DNA from: an uncultured Lachnospiraceae bacterium
Lineage (GTDB): Bacteria; Bacillota; Clostridia; Lachnospirales; Lachnospiraceae
Assembly: GCA_910584965.1 (NCBI GenBank)
Contig: CAJUDZ010000016.1
Span: forward strand, 13,334 to 77,333
DNA length: 64,000 nt
Direction of reading: 5' to 3'
Under the pieces are notes generated by a model. It saw nothing but the letters and a program-made list of their open reading frames with translations. It did no database searches and had not been told where the DNA came from. The position numbers were made by a program, and so were the translations under genes. This document shows, piece after piece, positions 1 through 8,480 of the stretch (positions are counted from its first letter, which is position 1; each line of letters starts with the position of its first letter).

Positions 1-248
1 TCCTCCTTACGGAATAAAGTAATATACTCTGTCCGGCCCTGGAACATGGTCCAGACAGGAATAAAAATCCCGTCTGCCGCCTGTTCCCTCAAATAGACAT
101 ACAATACCAGAATCCTCTGTCCTCCGATATTTTTTACCGCTGTTCTTACAATGTATTTCACCTTTTCCGCATGGAGCAGTCCATGATTCCTGTTCATTTT
201 CAGTCCCGGATCTGCGAATTTCCGGCATTTTCTTTTATCTATCCTCAT
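1..248 (-). CDS. Hypothetical element protein, C-terminus outside window
   Basis: The frame opens with ATG at 248-246, reads MRIDKRKCRKFADPGLKMNR and continues open to position 1, so the 3' end is missing. An A/G-rich ribosome site (AGGGGGAA) sits 5-6 bases upstream, and the start follows the stop of the PcfK-like gene by 12 bases, as expected in an operon. The rest reads like a real globular protein, with alternating hydrophobic beta-like segments (VKYIVRTAV, RILVLYVYL, GIFIPVWTMF). I do not recognise the family. A shorter frame inside it (228 to 7, another phase) has poorer composition and no comparable ribosome site, so I treat it as a shadow. Confidence 0.7.
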   Translation of the reverse strand, partial: MRIDKRKCRKFADPGLKMNRNHGLLHAEKVKYIVRTAVKNIGGQRILVLYVYLREQAADGIFIPVWTMFQGRTEYITLFRKE

Positions 249-260
249 ATGCCGTTCCCC

Positions 261-1271
261 CTATCCTGCAAGCCCCGCCAGCGTCATCTGCTCAAACGAT
301 CCGCTGTCCGCCGTTTTTTCCTGGGGCTTTTTTTCAGACTTCTTTCCGCTTTTTTCTTTTCCGATGCCTTTCTTCACTGAAGCCTCTGTGCGTTTTGACT
401 TTCCGCTGGATTTTCCACTGTATGGTTTGGGTACAAACTTTTCTTCCTCCTGTTGATCCTCCTTTGCATCCGGATCACGGAAATATTCTTCCGCCCACTG
501 GTAACACAGGCCATCCGGCACGTCGCTCCCATAGACACCGTTTTCCGGCTTTATGTCATTATCCTTCATTTCCTGCTCCACAAATTCCCTGGCCTTCCGG
601 TTGATATAATGGAAACAATGGATCATGGTTTTGCGGGGATGCATGGTCAGTCTGGCAAAATCAGGATCTTCCAGGCACAACGTCTGGATATATTCTGACA
701 CGCATTCCTTCATGTTTCGGCGAGTAAGGCGCTCCGTATCCGTTCCCACGCGCTTCATGGCCTCTGCAGCCACTTCCTCATCGCTCAGGGAAGACATCCG
801 GGCAAGTTGCGCCTGTTCGGCCTCCTTCTTTGCTTTCTGCCTGGCCTCCCATTCAGCTTTGCGTCTGGCCTCTGCCGCCTCATGCTCCGCACGCTTTTTA
901 TCTTCCGACTCTTTTTCCACAGCGGAATCCGCAGCGTCAGTTTCGTTCGCTTCCGACTCCTCACCTTCCCCTGCATCTTCTTCGGGGCAGGCGTTTTCCT
1001 CTGCCTCGTCTGCATCTTCTTCCTGATGGACATTTTCCTCTGCCGCTTCCACCAGTTTCCCGGTTTCTGCGGTTTCTCCCTGAACAGGCAGAGAACCGGC
1101 CTGTTCCGCTCCGTTCTCAAAAGGAATTTCCGGAATCGAACCTGTTACCGGCAGGAATCCGTCCAGTGCGCCTTCTTCTGTTCTTTCCGCAGTATCTCCG
1201 AATAACCCGTCTTCCTCAAAGGGATTGTCTCCTATATTCATTTCCATGCCCATAGTTGTAAAAGTATCCAT
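261..1271 (-). CDS. PcfK-like / AcrIIA9-family protein
   Basis: 336 residues. The N-terminal half (about 1-160) is acidic low-complexity sequence rich in E, D and A, then a K/R/A/E-rich coiled segment. The folded part, about 160-275, has the look of the PcfK-like family found in conjugative elements: a Cys/His-containing helix pair (HCFHYINRKAREFVEQEMKD), then GVYGSDVPDGLCYQWAEEYF. Members of this family have been described as Cas9 inhibitors (AcrIIA9), but most have unknown roles in plasmid or ICE biology. The C-terminus (275-336) is basic and disordered, ending FEQMTLAGLAG. Two LPV motifs (residues 40-42 and 61-63) match those repeated in the gene at 3053. ATG at 1271 follows AAAGGAG at good spacing. 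Family call is from memory of motifs; Cas9 inhibition is only a possibility. Confidence 0.6.
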   Translation of the reverse strand: MDTFTTMGMEMNIGDNPFEEDGLFGDTAERTEEGALDGFLPVTGSIPEIPFENGAEQAGSLPVQGETAETGKLVEAAEENVHQEEDADEAEENACPEEDAGEGEESEANETDAADSAVEKESEDKKRAEHEAAEARRKAEWEARQKAKKEAEQAQLARMSSLSDEEVAAEAMKRVGTDTERLTRRNMKECVSEYIQTLCLEDPDFARLTMHPRKTMIHCFHYINRKAREFVEQEMKDNDIKPENGVYGSDVPDGLCYQWAEEYFRDPDAKEDQQEEEKFVPKPYSGKSSGKSKRTEASVKKGIGKEKSGKKSEKKPQEKTADSGSFEQMTLAGLAG

Positions 1272-1295
1272 AAAAATCTCCTTTCGTCAAAAATA

Positions 1296-1343
1296 GCATG
1301 GAGCGGGGACAAACCATAATTCTGTTCCCACTCCACGCCATGC
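1296..1343 (-). terminator. Intrinsic terminator-like hairpin after primase
   Basis: Imperfect inverted repeat (GCATGG..GGAG..GGGACA against TGTTCCC..CTCC..CCATGC), followed on the minus strand by TATTTTT. It lies directly after the primase stop and before the PcfK-like gene, so it may attenuate downstream expression. Confidence 0.6.
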
Positions 1344-2987
1344 TTATTGCCCTGCCTCCTGCCCTTTCATTGGCTTTGCAAGAAAGGGAGAAAAGCGGAC
1401 AGGTTCAAATATCCTGCCATCTATATAGAAATAGCGGCGGCCGGTTTCATCGTCTAATTCCACCACATCCGAGGATGCCAGGGAGCGTCCCATGTAGCCT
1501 TCCGGCACATGGTTTCCATAATGTTCCAGTATCAATTCCAGAATCTCTTTCTCTCCGAAGTGTTCCGGACAGAAAAGCGCCGATTCGCATACCAGCTGGT
1601 AATCGGAAGCGGGAGGCTGGCCGTATCCGGCTTTATGCAGCTCCCGGATTCCTTTAAAGGCAAAAGGGATCGTCTCCCGCCCCTCCCCAAAGACAAGCTG
1701 GTAAATACGGAACCTGCACTTCTTTCCGGAAGAATCCGCAGACTTTTCTACAGTCCCTTTTCCCTCCGGACAGAAAACCGCATGCTCCTCCTGTAAATTC
1801 TTCTTTTCACCTTCTTTCTGTTGTTTTTCCTTTCTAAGCGCCAGCTGCCAGTCATCAATCCCTTTGTAATTGGGATTCCAGGTCAGCCGCCGGCACTCCA
1901 TTCCATATTGTCTTGCAAACAGATAAATTTTGGAACTTCCTTTTGCAATCATTTCATTGCTGTATTTGTCCATGTCATGGGCTTCAATGATCAGCTCGGT
2001 TCCATTCTGTGCCAGGAGGGCAAATAAGGGGCCAAGCTGCTGCACATTGTTTGCTCCGGCAACCGCAACAAAGGAGCGGTTCAGCAGGCAGTGGGCAATA
2101 TCCGCTTTCAGAATCCCTTCTGTGACATAAATGGTCCGTGCAAAAGGGTTTCCGATAAAATGTACCGGACTGCCGGAAGTGGTTCCCATGTTCTTTCCAG
2201 AGGAAGAGAACCAGATATACTTCGTTCCGGCTTTTTCCGGCGGGTCATTCTTGTCCTTAAAAGGTTTATCTAAAAGAATCTGCATTCCCCGGATCAGCCC
2301 GTCAACACCGACAGCCGGTATCAGGATTCCTGCCGTGCGGCTGCTGAATCTCAGTGTCCAGTATCCGCCTTCATGGAGATAGAATCCCGGAACGCCTTCC
2401 ACTTTGCAGCCCTGTTTTATCAGCCTTTCCGTCAGAGAACGGCATAAGAAACAGGGCGGGGTACTCTTAAATCCCAGGCTGTCTATCTGCCCGTCACTAA
2501 GCCCCCGCTTCTCCGAGCGCAGATGCGCCCGGTGTGCAGGGTTCAGGGACAGCATTTCAAGCAGCAGGGAGTAAGTCTGGTGTATCTCCTGCAGACTGGC
2601 ACGTTCCGACTGAGTGATTCCCACAGCTGTCTGTCCGCCTGTAAGGGATTCCTTTACCGGCCCCCCTGTATAAGCGTCCGTATTCTCTGAACCGCCATAT
2701 CCCCAGGAAGTATCCCCTGCCTGGAGGGCATCACAGATTTCCCGGTAGGCTTCGGAATTGGTAGTATTGTTGACCCTTACATACAGGTTCAGCATCCCGC
2801 CGTGTTCACCGCAGTAGTTGCACCGCCACACATTCTTTACAAAATTGACATTCATCTTTCCTCTCCGGTCACCGCAGAGCGGACAGTCTGTGTAAACGCT
2901 GTCCGTCTGCCTGCGCCGGATATGCAGATGCAGAAGTTCCACCACATCCATGATCCCGAACGGGAAATCCTCTGAAAACGAGGCCAT
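1344..2987 (-). CDS. DNA primase-like protein (zinc finger plus DUF3854-type toprim domain)
   Basis: 547 residues. Residues about 38-63 carry a CHC2-like zinc-binding site (CPLCGDRRGK...CNYCGEHGG, four Cys). A toprim-like domain follows around 275-375: IYVTEGILKADIAHCLL gives the catalytic Glu strand, AGANNVQQLG the middle and IIEAHDMDK the D-x-D acidic motif. This layout matches element-encoded primases with a DUF3854-type toprim. Its likely job is RNA priming of the element's own replication or of the complementary strand after transfer. The last 150 residues look like a separate domain I do not recognise. ATG at 2987 has GGAGG nine bases upstream. It lies in the same minus-strand run as the helicase and exonuclease. 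Confidence 0.8.
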   Translation of the reverse strand: MASFSEDFPFGIMDVVELLHLHIRRRQTDSVYTDCPLCGDRRGKMNVNFVKNVWRCNYCGEHGGMLNLYVRVNNTTNSEAYREICDALQAGDTSWGYGGSENTDAYTGGPVKESLTGGQTAVGITQSERASLQEIHQTYSLLLEMLSLNPAHRAHLRSEKRGLSDGQIDSLGFKSTPPCFLCRSLTERLIKQGCKVEGVPGFYLHEGGYWTLRFSSRTAGILIPAVGVDGLIRGMQILLDKPFKDKNDPPEKAGTKYIWFSSSGKNMGTTSGSPVHFIGNPFARTIYVTEGILKADIAHCLLNRSFVAVAGANNVQQLGPLFALLAQNGTELIIEAHDMDKYSNEMIAKGSSKIYLFARQYGMECRRLTWNPNYKGIDDWQLALRKEKQQKEGEKKNLQEEHAVFCPEGKGTVEKSADSSGKKCRFRIYQLVFGEGRETIPFAFKGIRELHKAGYGQPPASDYQLVCESALFCPEHFGEKEILELILEHYGNHVPEGYMGRSLASSDVVELDDETGRRYFYIDGRIFEPVRFSPFLAKPMKGQEAGQ

Positions 2988-3052
2988 TGTCTGTGCCCTC
3001 CTTCCCTGTAGTGTCTTTCACTGTCCCTTCTGTGGTTATCCATGTACCGCCG

Positions 3053-4399
3053 TTACCCGGCTTTCTTTACCGCCAGGGAATCCAGCATGATCTGTGCCGC
3101 CGCCCGGAGGATATTGTTATCCCCTTTGTAGCCGCCGTACAGATAGAATTTCAGACTGGGAGGACGCCGCTCCGCTACTTCCGCAATAGTCTGGCCCTTG
3201 CAGACGCCCGTATCCACGACCACCTGCCCGGCCTCTTCAAAGGTCATCAGCCTGACGATCTCCTCCACAGGCATATCAGGGGTATATCTGGCCGTTGTTT
3301 TCTCCTGTACCGTCTCTCCGATAACCGGAAGCTCCATAGTTCCTGATGCAGGTTTCCCATCAGTCGGAAGTTCCGGAACCGCTGGGGCAGCATTTCCGCC
3401 AGCCGGAAGATTCTGTCCTTCTGATACAGTTCCTTTGGTCTGAACAGTTTCAGCGGAAGATACAGTCGTTCCGAAGGGGAGAGTTGATCCGCCTAACAGC
3501 GACATCATCCCCTGCACTGCTTTCTGTGTGTCTTCCTCTGTGCTTTTTCTTTCTGAAACAGGGAGACTGTTTTCCATGGCTTCCGTATTTTCCGTTTTGG
3601 GTGTCTCTGTGCCTGCCTGTATGGGAAGTGATTTTGCTTCCGGTGCATTTACAGGCAATTCCGCTCCTTTCGCGGCCAATACATTTTTCCGGACATCCGC
3701 CTGGGGATTCACCGGCAGACTGCTTTCTGATGATTTCTTTTCCTCTGTTTTGGTATTTACAGTTATCTGACCGCCTGAAACAGGCAGTCTGGATTCCTGC
3801 GCCGGCTTTTGCAGTTCTTTTTCACCCGTGGCTGTCGGGAATGGTCTGACCACACCTCCGGCAGGCGTCCCTGCTGACTGTTCTGCCTCACCAGATGCCT
3901 TCTGCATGCCGGCCGGAGCTGCCAGAGGATGTCCCTGGGCGGTTCCATTTAAGGGAATCCTGCTTCCATAACGGCTTCCTTCCGCCCCCATGTTGACGTC
4001 GGCAAACTGGATGCCAAAGCCTGCATCTGACAGTGCCTCGTCCATAGCCGCCTGCTGTGCTGCCTGAATATAATGCCCTCCCGGCGCTTCTTCCTTTGTA
4101 CAGCTGGATGTGAAGCTGCCTATGGGGTTTTCGTCTGTACGCTCCAGGAAAACCTGTGCCTCGTAAATTGCCATCTGCTCCGTGATACGGAGGGCATTGA
4201 GCCGGATGCGCCCTTTCGGGTTCGCCAGCCGGAACCATAACTTCTTATAGGGAAGGTCCAGCTGCAGAACCATCTCCCCGTTATCCGGGGAAATGACACG
4301 GCGGAGCAGCTTCAGCGGGTTAAAGCCCGGCACCTTGTTCAGCTCTGCCACTGCGGGAATACTTTCATACATTGTTGCTGTGTGTTCGTTCTTATTCAT
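3053..4399 (-). CDS. Element protein with low-complexity middle carrying repeated LPV motifs
   Basis: 448 residues from the ATG at 4399, which has AAAGGAG eight bases upstream; a longer reading back to 4456 has no ribosome site. An ordered N-terminal domain (about 15-145; LLRRVISPDNG, YKKLWFRLANP, EAQVFLERTDENP) resembles conserved ICE proteins of unknown function. Residues about 150-370 are disordered (S/T/E/A/P/G-rich) and contain nine short motifs of type S/E-L-P-V-x (residues about 205, 228, 248, 258, 279, 307, 330, 343, 357). A compact C-terminal domain (about 370-448) follows. The motifs use different codons each time, so they do not look like a recent DNA repeat. Function unknown; the place between primase and helicase suggests DNA metabolism of the element. 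Confidence 0.8.
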   Translation of the reverse strand: MNKNEHTATMYESIPAVAELNKVPGFNPLKLLRRVISPDNGEMVLQLDLPYKKLWFRLANPKGRIRLNALRITEQMAIYEAQVFLERTDENPIGSFTSSCTKEEAPGGHYIQAAQQAAMDEALSDAGFGIQFADVNMGAEGSRYGSRIPLNGTAQGHPLAAPAGMQKASGEAEQSAGTPAGGVVRPFPTATGEKELQKPAQESRLPVSGGQITVNTKTEEKKSSESSLPVNPQADVRKNVLAAKGAELPVNAPEAKSLPIQAGTETPKTENTEAMENSLPVSERKSTEEDTQKAVQGMMSLLGGSTLPFGTTVSSAETVQTKGTVSEGQNLPAGGNAAPAVPELPTDGKPASGTMELPVIGETVQEKTTARYTPDMPVEEIVRLMTFEEAGQVVVDTGVCKGQTIAEVAERRPPSLKFYLYGGYKGDNNILRAAAQIMLDSLAVKKAG

Positions 4400-4428
4400 C
4401 TTGAAAACTCCTTTCATCAAATAAATAA

Positions 4429-4461
4429 GGGATACCCTGTGCATTTTCTGCACCATATCCC
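4429..4461 (-). terminator. Weak intrinsic terminator between helicase and LPV protein
   Basis: GGGATA and GTGCA arms pair with TGCAC and TATCCC around a short loop. On the minus strand the hairpin is followed by TTATTTATTT. It sits just after the helicase stop. Confidence 0.45.
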
Positions 4462-4465
4462 ATTT

Positions 4466-6742
4466 TTAACCTGCTGCTTTCAGTTTTTCTTCCGGGAACT
4501 CCGGCACAATTATCCCGGCGCTTTTTGCATAAGCCCTGTAATACAGGCGGATGCGTTCTCCCAGAAGGGTGTTCCTTCTGCTGATCTCATTCTTGTGTAT
4601 GGCCATAAACAGCACGCTCTTTTCTCCTGCCAGCACTACCTTTTTCCTGGCACGGGTGATTCCGGTATACAGAAGATTCCGATAGAGCATGATATAGTGT
4701 GCCTTCAGTATCGGCATCAGTACGATATCATATTCGGAACCCATGGCCTTATGGATGGTGGTCGCATATGCAAGATCCAGGTTCACCAGATCCTCCGTGC
4801 TGTATTCCAGGCTGCGGTTCTCTCTGAATTCCAGGCCGATCCGTTTCCCGTCCGGCGTGTCATCTATATACCGGATGAAACCCAGGTCTCCGTTGGATAC
4901 CTTGTCCGTGTTCTTCGTCTGCATGATACGGTCTCCGACACGGAATGTCTTCGGGCCGATACGCACCTCATCCTCCGTGGACTGGAATGGATTCACGATC
5001 TCCCGGATGGCAGCGTTCAGATGGTCCGAGGACGCTGCCCCTTCTGTCCGGAAGGGGGAAAGGATCTGCACATGCTCAATCCCGTTACTCTCAATTTCCT
5101 GGCAGTACCGCTCGATGATAGCCGCTGCCGCATCTTCCTGACTGTCACAGGGCAGAAGCTGAAAATCCTTTCCGTAATACAGTTTCGTATTGCCGTCATG
5201 GATGAACCGTGCATTGTGGGCGATCAGGCTGTCCTTTGCCTGACGGAAAATTTCATCCAGCACTGTAACCGGCACAAGGCCGCACTGGATCAATTCCCTG
5301 AATACGTTTCCCGCTCCTACGCTGGGCAGCTGGTCCGGGTCTCCGACTAAGATGATCTTCGCCCCTTTTTTCAATGCGGGAAAGAATTTCCCTGCCAGCC
5401 ACATATCCACCATGGAAAACTCATCCACGATCACCATGTCCGCATCCAGGCCGTCTTTTTTTCTATTGCGGCTGCCCTCATCCTCTTCGCTGACAAGGCC
5501 AAGCCCGCTGTGAAGGGTGCATGCCCCCTCAAACCCGGTGCTTTCCGCCATCCTCCGGCTCGCACGGCCCGTAGGCGCCATAAGGATGATCTTATTGTCC
5601 GGCCAGAGCCTTCGGTAAACCTCTAAAATAATCTTCAGCACGGTTGTCTTTCCTGTACCCGGAGAACCGGTGATGATGGACAGGTTGTAGAGAAAAGCCG
5701 TCCTGACTGCGGATTCCTGTTTTCCGGATGTCCGAAGCCCCAGTTCTGTCCTGACAGTTTCAATGACAGCAGAAATATCTTTCATCGGCGGCCTTTCCTC
5801 CGCCAGCAGCCTTGCAATCCGGCTGGCAGTCTCGTCCTCCTGTGCAAATACGGCAGGATGGTAGATATTGTCCCTCATGGACACCACAGAGCCGCTTAAA
5901 ATCATGCCGTCTAGTTCCTTTTCCACTTCCTCCGGCCGCACACGCATTTCCGGCAGGGGAATCTTTTCGTTCAGCAGCTTAAAGGCCGCCTTGCACAAAT
6001 TTTCTCTTTCCAGGAACAGATGCCCCTGCTTTCCCTTCGCTTCGTCCAGCGTACAGTGAAGCGCACCCCCTATCCGCATGGGATCACGGGGACGGTTATC
6101 CGTCTTCCTTACAATGGCATCCACCCGCCGGAACCCAAAGCCCGGTATCCGGCACAGCTCGAAGGGACTTTTTTTCAAAAGCTCCATACAGGCCGGCCCG
6201 AAATGCTGGTAGATCTTCAGCGCTGTCTTCGGCGTCAGCTTAAAGGGCGCAAGAAGCGTCATGATGTCGCGCAGCATCCGGCTCTCCGCATAAGAAGTCC
6301 GGATATCCTCCAGCTTGTTTTCCGTGATCCCCCGAACCTCCAGAAGCCGTTCCGGGTGATTCTCCAGTATATCCAGCGTATTTGTACCGAATTTCGCCAC
6401 AATTTCAGCGGCGGTCTTTTCCCCGATGCCTTTGATCAGACCGGAACCCAGGTAACTCAGCACGCCCTCCTTTGTCTTCGGCACGATCTCGCGCCACTGC
6501 TCTACCTGGAGCTGCATGCCGTATTTTCCGTTTACCCATTCACCGTCCAGTTCCAGCTCCACGGCATCCGTCATGGGGATTTCATAGCCGACAGCAGTGA
6601 AACGGATCAGGTGATCCCTATACCGCCTTTTATCCCTCGCCTTTTCCGGGATGGACGTATCTGCGGTCTTCACAATGACAATGCAGAATTTATTTGACGG
6701 GTTGTGGAAGATCTTCCCGTCATAAGTTCCGATATAGCTCAT
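4466..6742 (-). CDS. RecD2-like superfamily 1 DNA helicase
   Basis: 758 residues, close to the usual RecD2 length. The N-terminus (1-90) is an OB-like region, followed by helix-hairpin-helix segments (LIKGIGEKTAAEIV near 103, RIPGFGFRRVDAIV near 200). The SF1 core has Walker A SPGTGKTT near 360, Walker B/DE box MVIVDEFSMVD, motif III GDPDQLPSVG and the C-terminal motif YATTIHKAMGSEYD. RecD2 enzymes are 5'-3' DNA helicases without RecB/RecC partners; this copy sits beside an exonuclease and primase and probably serves replication or recombination of the element. The strong site GGAGGTGAGGG just before ATG 6742 overlaps the stop of the small gene at 6747, suggesting translational coupling. Confidence 0.92.
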   Translation of the reverse strand: MSYIGTYDGKIFHNPSNKFCIVIVKTADTSIPEKARDKRRYRDHLIRFTAVGYEIPMTDAVELELDGEWVNGKYGMQLQVEQWREIVPKTKEGVLSYLGSGLIKGIGEKTAAEIVAKFGTNTLDILENHPERLLEVRGITENKLEDIRTSYAESRMLRDIMTLLAPFKLTPKTALKIYQHFGPACMELLKKSPFELCRIPGFGFRRVDAIVRKTDNRPRDPMRIGGALHCTLDEAKGKQGHLFLERENLCKAAFKLLNEKIPLPEMRVRPEEVEKELDGMILSGSVVSMRDNIYHPAVFAQEDETASRIARLLAEERPPMKDISAVIETVRTELGLRTSGKQESAVRTAFLYNLSIITGSPGTGKTTVLKIILEVYRRLWPDNKIILMAPTGRASRRMAESTGFEGACTLHSGLGLVSEEDEGSRNRKKDGLDADMVIVDEFSMVDMWLAGKFFPALKKGAKIILVGDPDQLPSVGAGNVFRELIQCGLVPVTVLDEIFRQAKDSLIAHNARFIHDGNTKLYYGKDFQLLPCDSQEDAAAAIIERYCQEIESNGIEHVQILSPFRTEGAASSDHLNAAIREIVNPFQSTEDEVRIGPKTFRVGDRIMQTKNTDKVSNGDLGFIRYIDDTPDGKRIGLEFRENRSLEYSTEDLVNLDLAYATTIHKAMGSEYDIVLMPILKAHYIMLYRNLLYTGITRARKKVVLAGEKSVLFMAIHKNEISRRNTLLGERIRLYYRAYAKSAGIIVPEFPEEKLKAAG

Positions 6743-6746
6743 TCCC

Positions 6747-6920
6747 TCACCTCCATAAAAACCATAAGATCAACATGCTCGCAATCACTGCAAGGACAGC
6801 GCCCGGCAGGGGAGACAGTACCAGAAACCAGCCCAGCCGTATGAGCCGGTATACATCTTTCAGCAGGAGAAATAAGAGAACTCCCCCTATGCTCCCCAGT
6901 ATCAGTGTCTTTCTTTTCAT
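6747..6920 (-). CDS. 57-residue membrane protein, two predicted helices
   Basis: A small gene read directly from the sequence. ATG at 6920-6918 has AGGAAACAGGAAA upstream, and the stop TGA is at 6749-6747, immediately inside the ribosome site of the helicase. The product starts MKRKTLILGSIGGVLLFLLL, then KDVYRLIRLGWFLVLSPLPG, then a second hydrophobic stretch ending ILWFLWR. So: a positively charged N-terminus, one helix, a short charged turn and a second helix. No family recognised. Tight packing between exonuclease and helicase argues it is real. Confidence 0.75.
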   Translation of the reverse strand: MKRKTLILGSIGGVLLFLLLKDVYRLIRLGWFLVLSPLPGAVLAVIASMLILWFLWR

Positions 6921-6973
6921 TTTCCTGTTTCCTTTCTTTTTTCTATCATCCGTCCGTATGTTCCTGCCTGGTT

Positions 6974-8038
6974 TCAGGCAGCATCCACGGCGCTGACTTT
7001 CACATGAAATGTCCGGAACTCCGATACCGTTACAAACTGTTCATAGATTTCCGGATACTGCAGCTTCAGCCGTGCCAGGTTGTCCCTGTCAACGATCATC
7101 TTGCGGACCGGATTGTATGTCACCGTATAGCGGCTCCCGCCCATATCGCAGACAGCCTTACAGCTCGTTCCCAGCTCCGCAGCCAGGATTGCTTTCAGCC
7201 TCTGGATATCGGCCTCCAGCTTTTTGGAAAATTTATCCGACTGTTTCTTCTGCTCCTGGAGCTGCATGTAACGCATCAGCGTGGACTGCATGGTGCCTTT
7301 CAGGATAATGGTTTCCGCATCCTTGTCTGCACGGCCGCAATACTGCCTGGCGCTTGCAAGGATCACATCTCCATCCTCCAGATAGGGCGGCGGAACCTGT
7401 TTCTGCACATAGCTGTTCCAGAATTCCTGTTCCAGGAATATCATTTCTTCCTCGTATGCTGTATCCCTGCGAATCTCCCGTATGATGACCTCGTCCTCCG
7501 TGTTTCCATACAGACAGCAGAAAAATACCCGGTCCATATCCATCACGGCCATGTAATGCCTGCCCTGTGCCTCGTAATAGACCGGCACAATCTCCCGGCC
7601 GTCTTTCCACCACAGGTCTTTTGCATTATAATTGGTGGTCTTGATCTCCAGGATTGCCTCTGTGCCGTCCGGCATGGTGATAAAATAATCCACATCCGCC
7701 AGCATGAACGGAAAAAGAGGATGCTGGAACATTTTTTTGATCTGATAGATTTTAAGCCCTGTCTTACGTCCAAATATCTTTGCCACAAGGTCTTCCAGAA
7801 GATGACCCATTTCCAGAGCCACCCAGTTGGATTCATTTTCCTCCACCGTTGCGATACCAAGCTTGTCATAATAGATATCCCGTGCGGTGCGGAATGGGGA
7901 GATCCCCATGATGGCCGCCGCATCGCTGCCGCCGATCCCTTTACGTCTCCAGTCCAGCCATTCCTCACGGGTAAGGTTTTCTGTCTCCACCAGCACCAGC
8001 GGGCTGTTCCTTCCCTTCTCAAATACCATGTCAGGCAT
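6974..8038 (-). CDS. YqaJ-like (lambda exonuclease family) nuclease
   Basis: 354 residues. The N-terminal 220 residues have the PD-(D/E)xK exonuclease pattern: RRKGIGGSDAAAIMGISPF near 30, EMGHLLEDLVAKIF near 76, MLADVDYFI near 112, ILEIKTTNYN near 129 (acidic-x-K catalytic residues) and YYEAQGRHYMAVM near 153. The C-terminal third is a helical segment plus a small domain, as in phage/ICE YqaJ proteins. These enzymes resect double-stranded ends for single-strand annealing recombination; no RecT partner is seen in the window. ATG at 8038 lies two bases after the stop of the small gene at 8041, so the two are probably coupled. Confidence 0.9.
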   Translation of the reverse strand: MPDMVFEKGRNSPLVLVETENLTREEWLDWRRKGIGGSDAAAIMGISPFRTARDIYYDKLGIATVEENESNWVALEMGHLLEDLVAKIFGRKTGLKIYQIKKMFQHPLFPFMLADVDYFITMPDGTEAILEIKTTNYNAKDLWWKDGREIVPVYYEAQGRHYMAVMDMDRVFFCCLYGNTEDEVIIREIRRDTAYEEEMIFLEQEFWNSYVQKQVPPPYLEDGDVILASARQYCGRADKDAETIILKGTMQSTLMRYMQLQEQKKQSDKFSKKLEADIQRLKAILAAELGTSCKAVCDMGGSRYTVTYNPVRKMIVDRDNLARLKLQYPEIYEQFVTVSEFRTFHVKVSAVDAA

Positions 8039-8040
8039 GC

Positions 8041-8202
8041 TTACGCCCCCCTTCTTGCTCTGTGTGTGAAGTTCACTGTCCGGATGATGGTACGGTTCTT
8101 CTGATACCGGGCATTTGCTTTCTGTGCAGCGGTATCCTGAAACGGACAGCCTGCCACCTGTTTTTTCCAGTTTTTACCGGCCTTTTTGTTTTTTGCACTC
8201 AT
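8041..8202 (-). CDS. 53-residue basic protein
   Basis: Read directly from sequence: ATG at 8202-8200, stop TAA at 8043-8041, two bases before the exonuclease start. The product begins MSAKNKKAGKNWKKQVAGCP and ends NFTHRARRGA; it is strongly basic with one Cys. AGGCAGG lies about seven bases upstream of the ATG. It is the first gene after the RNA-like leader at 8391-8690. Function unknown; a nucleic-acid-binding role would fit the charge but is inference. Confidence 0.7.
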   Translation of the reverse strand: MSAKNKKAGKNWKKQVAGCPFQDTAAQKANARYQKNRTIIRTVNFTHRARRGA

Positions 8203-8390
8203 TTTTTTTACCTGCCTTTCTAAAAATGTTATATCCTCAAAGCCTGAAACGGCGTTTGGGCGGTGAAATAGTCAACAATCCAGCTGTAGAGCTGCTGGGT
8301 TGTTGACCCTCGCGGCATTCGCCAAGCCAGTTTACTGACTTTATGCTCATGCAGGCATGGCGCCTGGCTCATTGCCCGCGGGAATAAAAA
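8203..8390. other. Spacer between leader RNA and operon, with an inverted repeat at 8271-8307
   Basis: GTCAACAA at 8271-8278 pairs with TTGTTGAC at 8300-8307, with CCAGC/GCTGG partly extending the arms around TGTAGA. It may be a regulator site or a hairpin in the transcript ahead of the exonuclease operon. No gene is seen in the stretch. Confidence 0.5.
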
Positions 8391-8453
8391 AGCGGAAATG
8401 ACTGCCAAATCTCTGGCGTCCATGGATTTCCATGAACCATCGTCATTTCCGCT
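8391..8453 (-). terminator. Second terminator-like hairpin of RNA locus copy 1
   Basis: Perfect 12-base arms AGCGGAAATGAC (8391-8402) and GTCATTTCCGCT (8442-8453) enclose smaller hairpins. On the minus strand they are followed by TTTTTTATT. The equivalent hairpin in copy 2 has different but still complementary bases (AGCAGGAATGAC / GTCATTCCTGCT). Confidence 0.75.
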
Positions 8454-8480
8454 CTATAAGGGAATATCATCCCGTAACAT

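Noticed and set aside
7..228. 73-codon open frame on the minus strand at the left edge
   Set aside because: A different phase (start 248) has a better ribosome site, operon spacing and protein-like composition and stays open to the window edge.
1000..1160. LPVTG in the PcfK-like protein as a sortase signal
   Set aside because: It is near the N-terminus, has no following membrane helix or basic tail, and belongs to the wider LPV motif series.
8311..8400. Transfer origin (oriT) in the G+C-rich repeats near CCCGCGGG
   Set aside because: No relaxase gene or recognisable nick-site core is present in the window.
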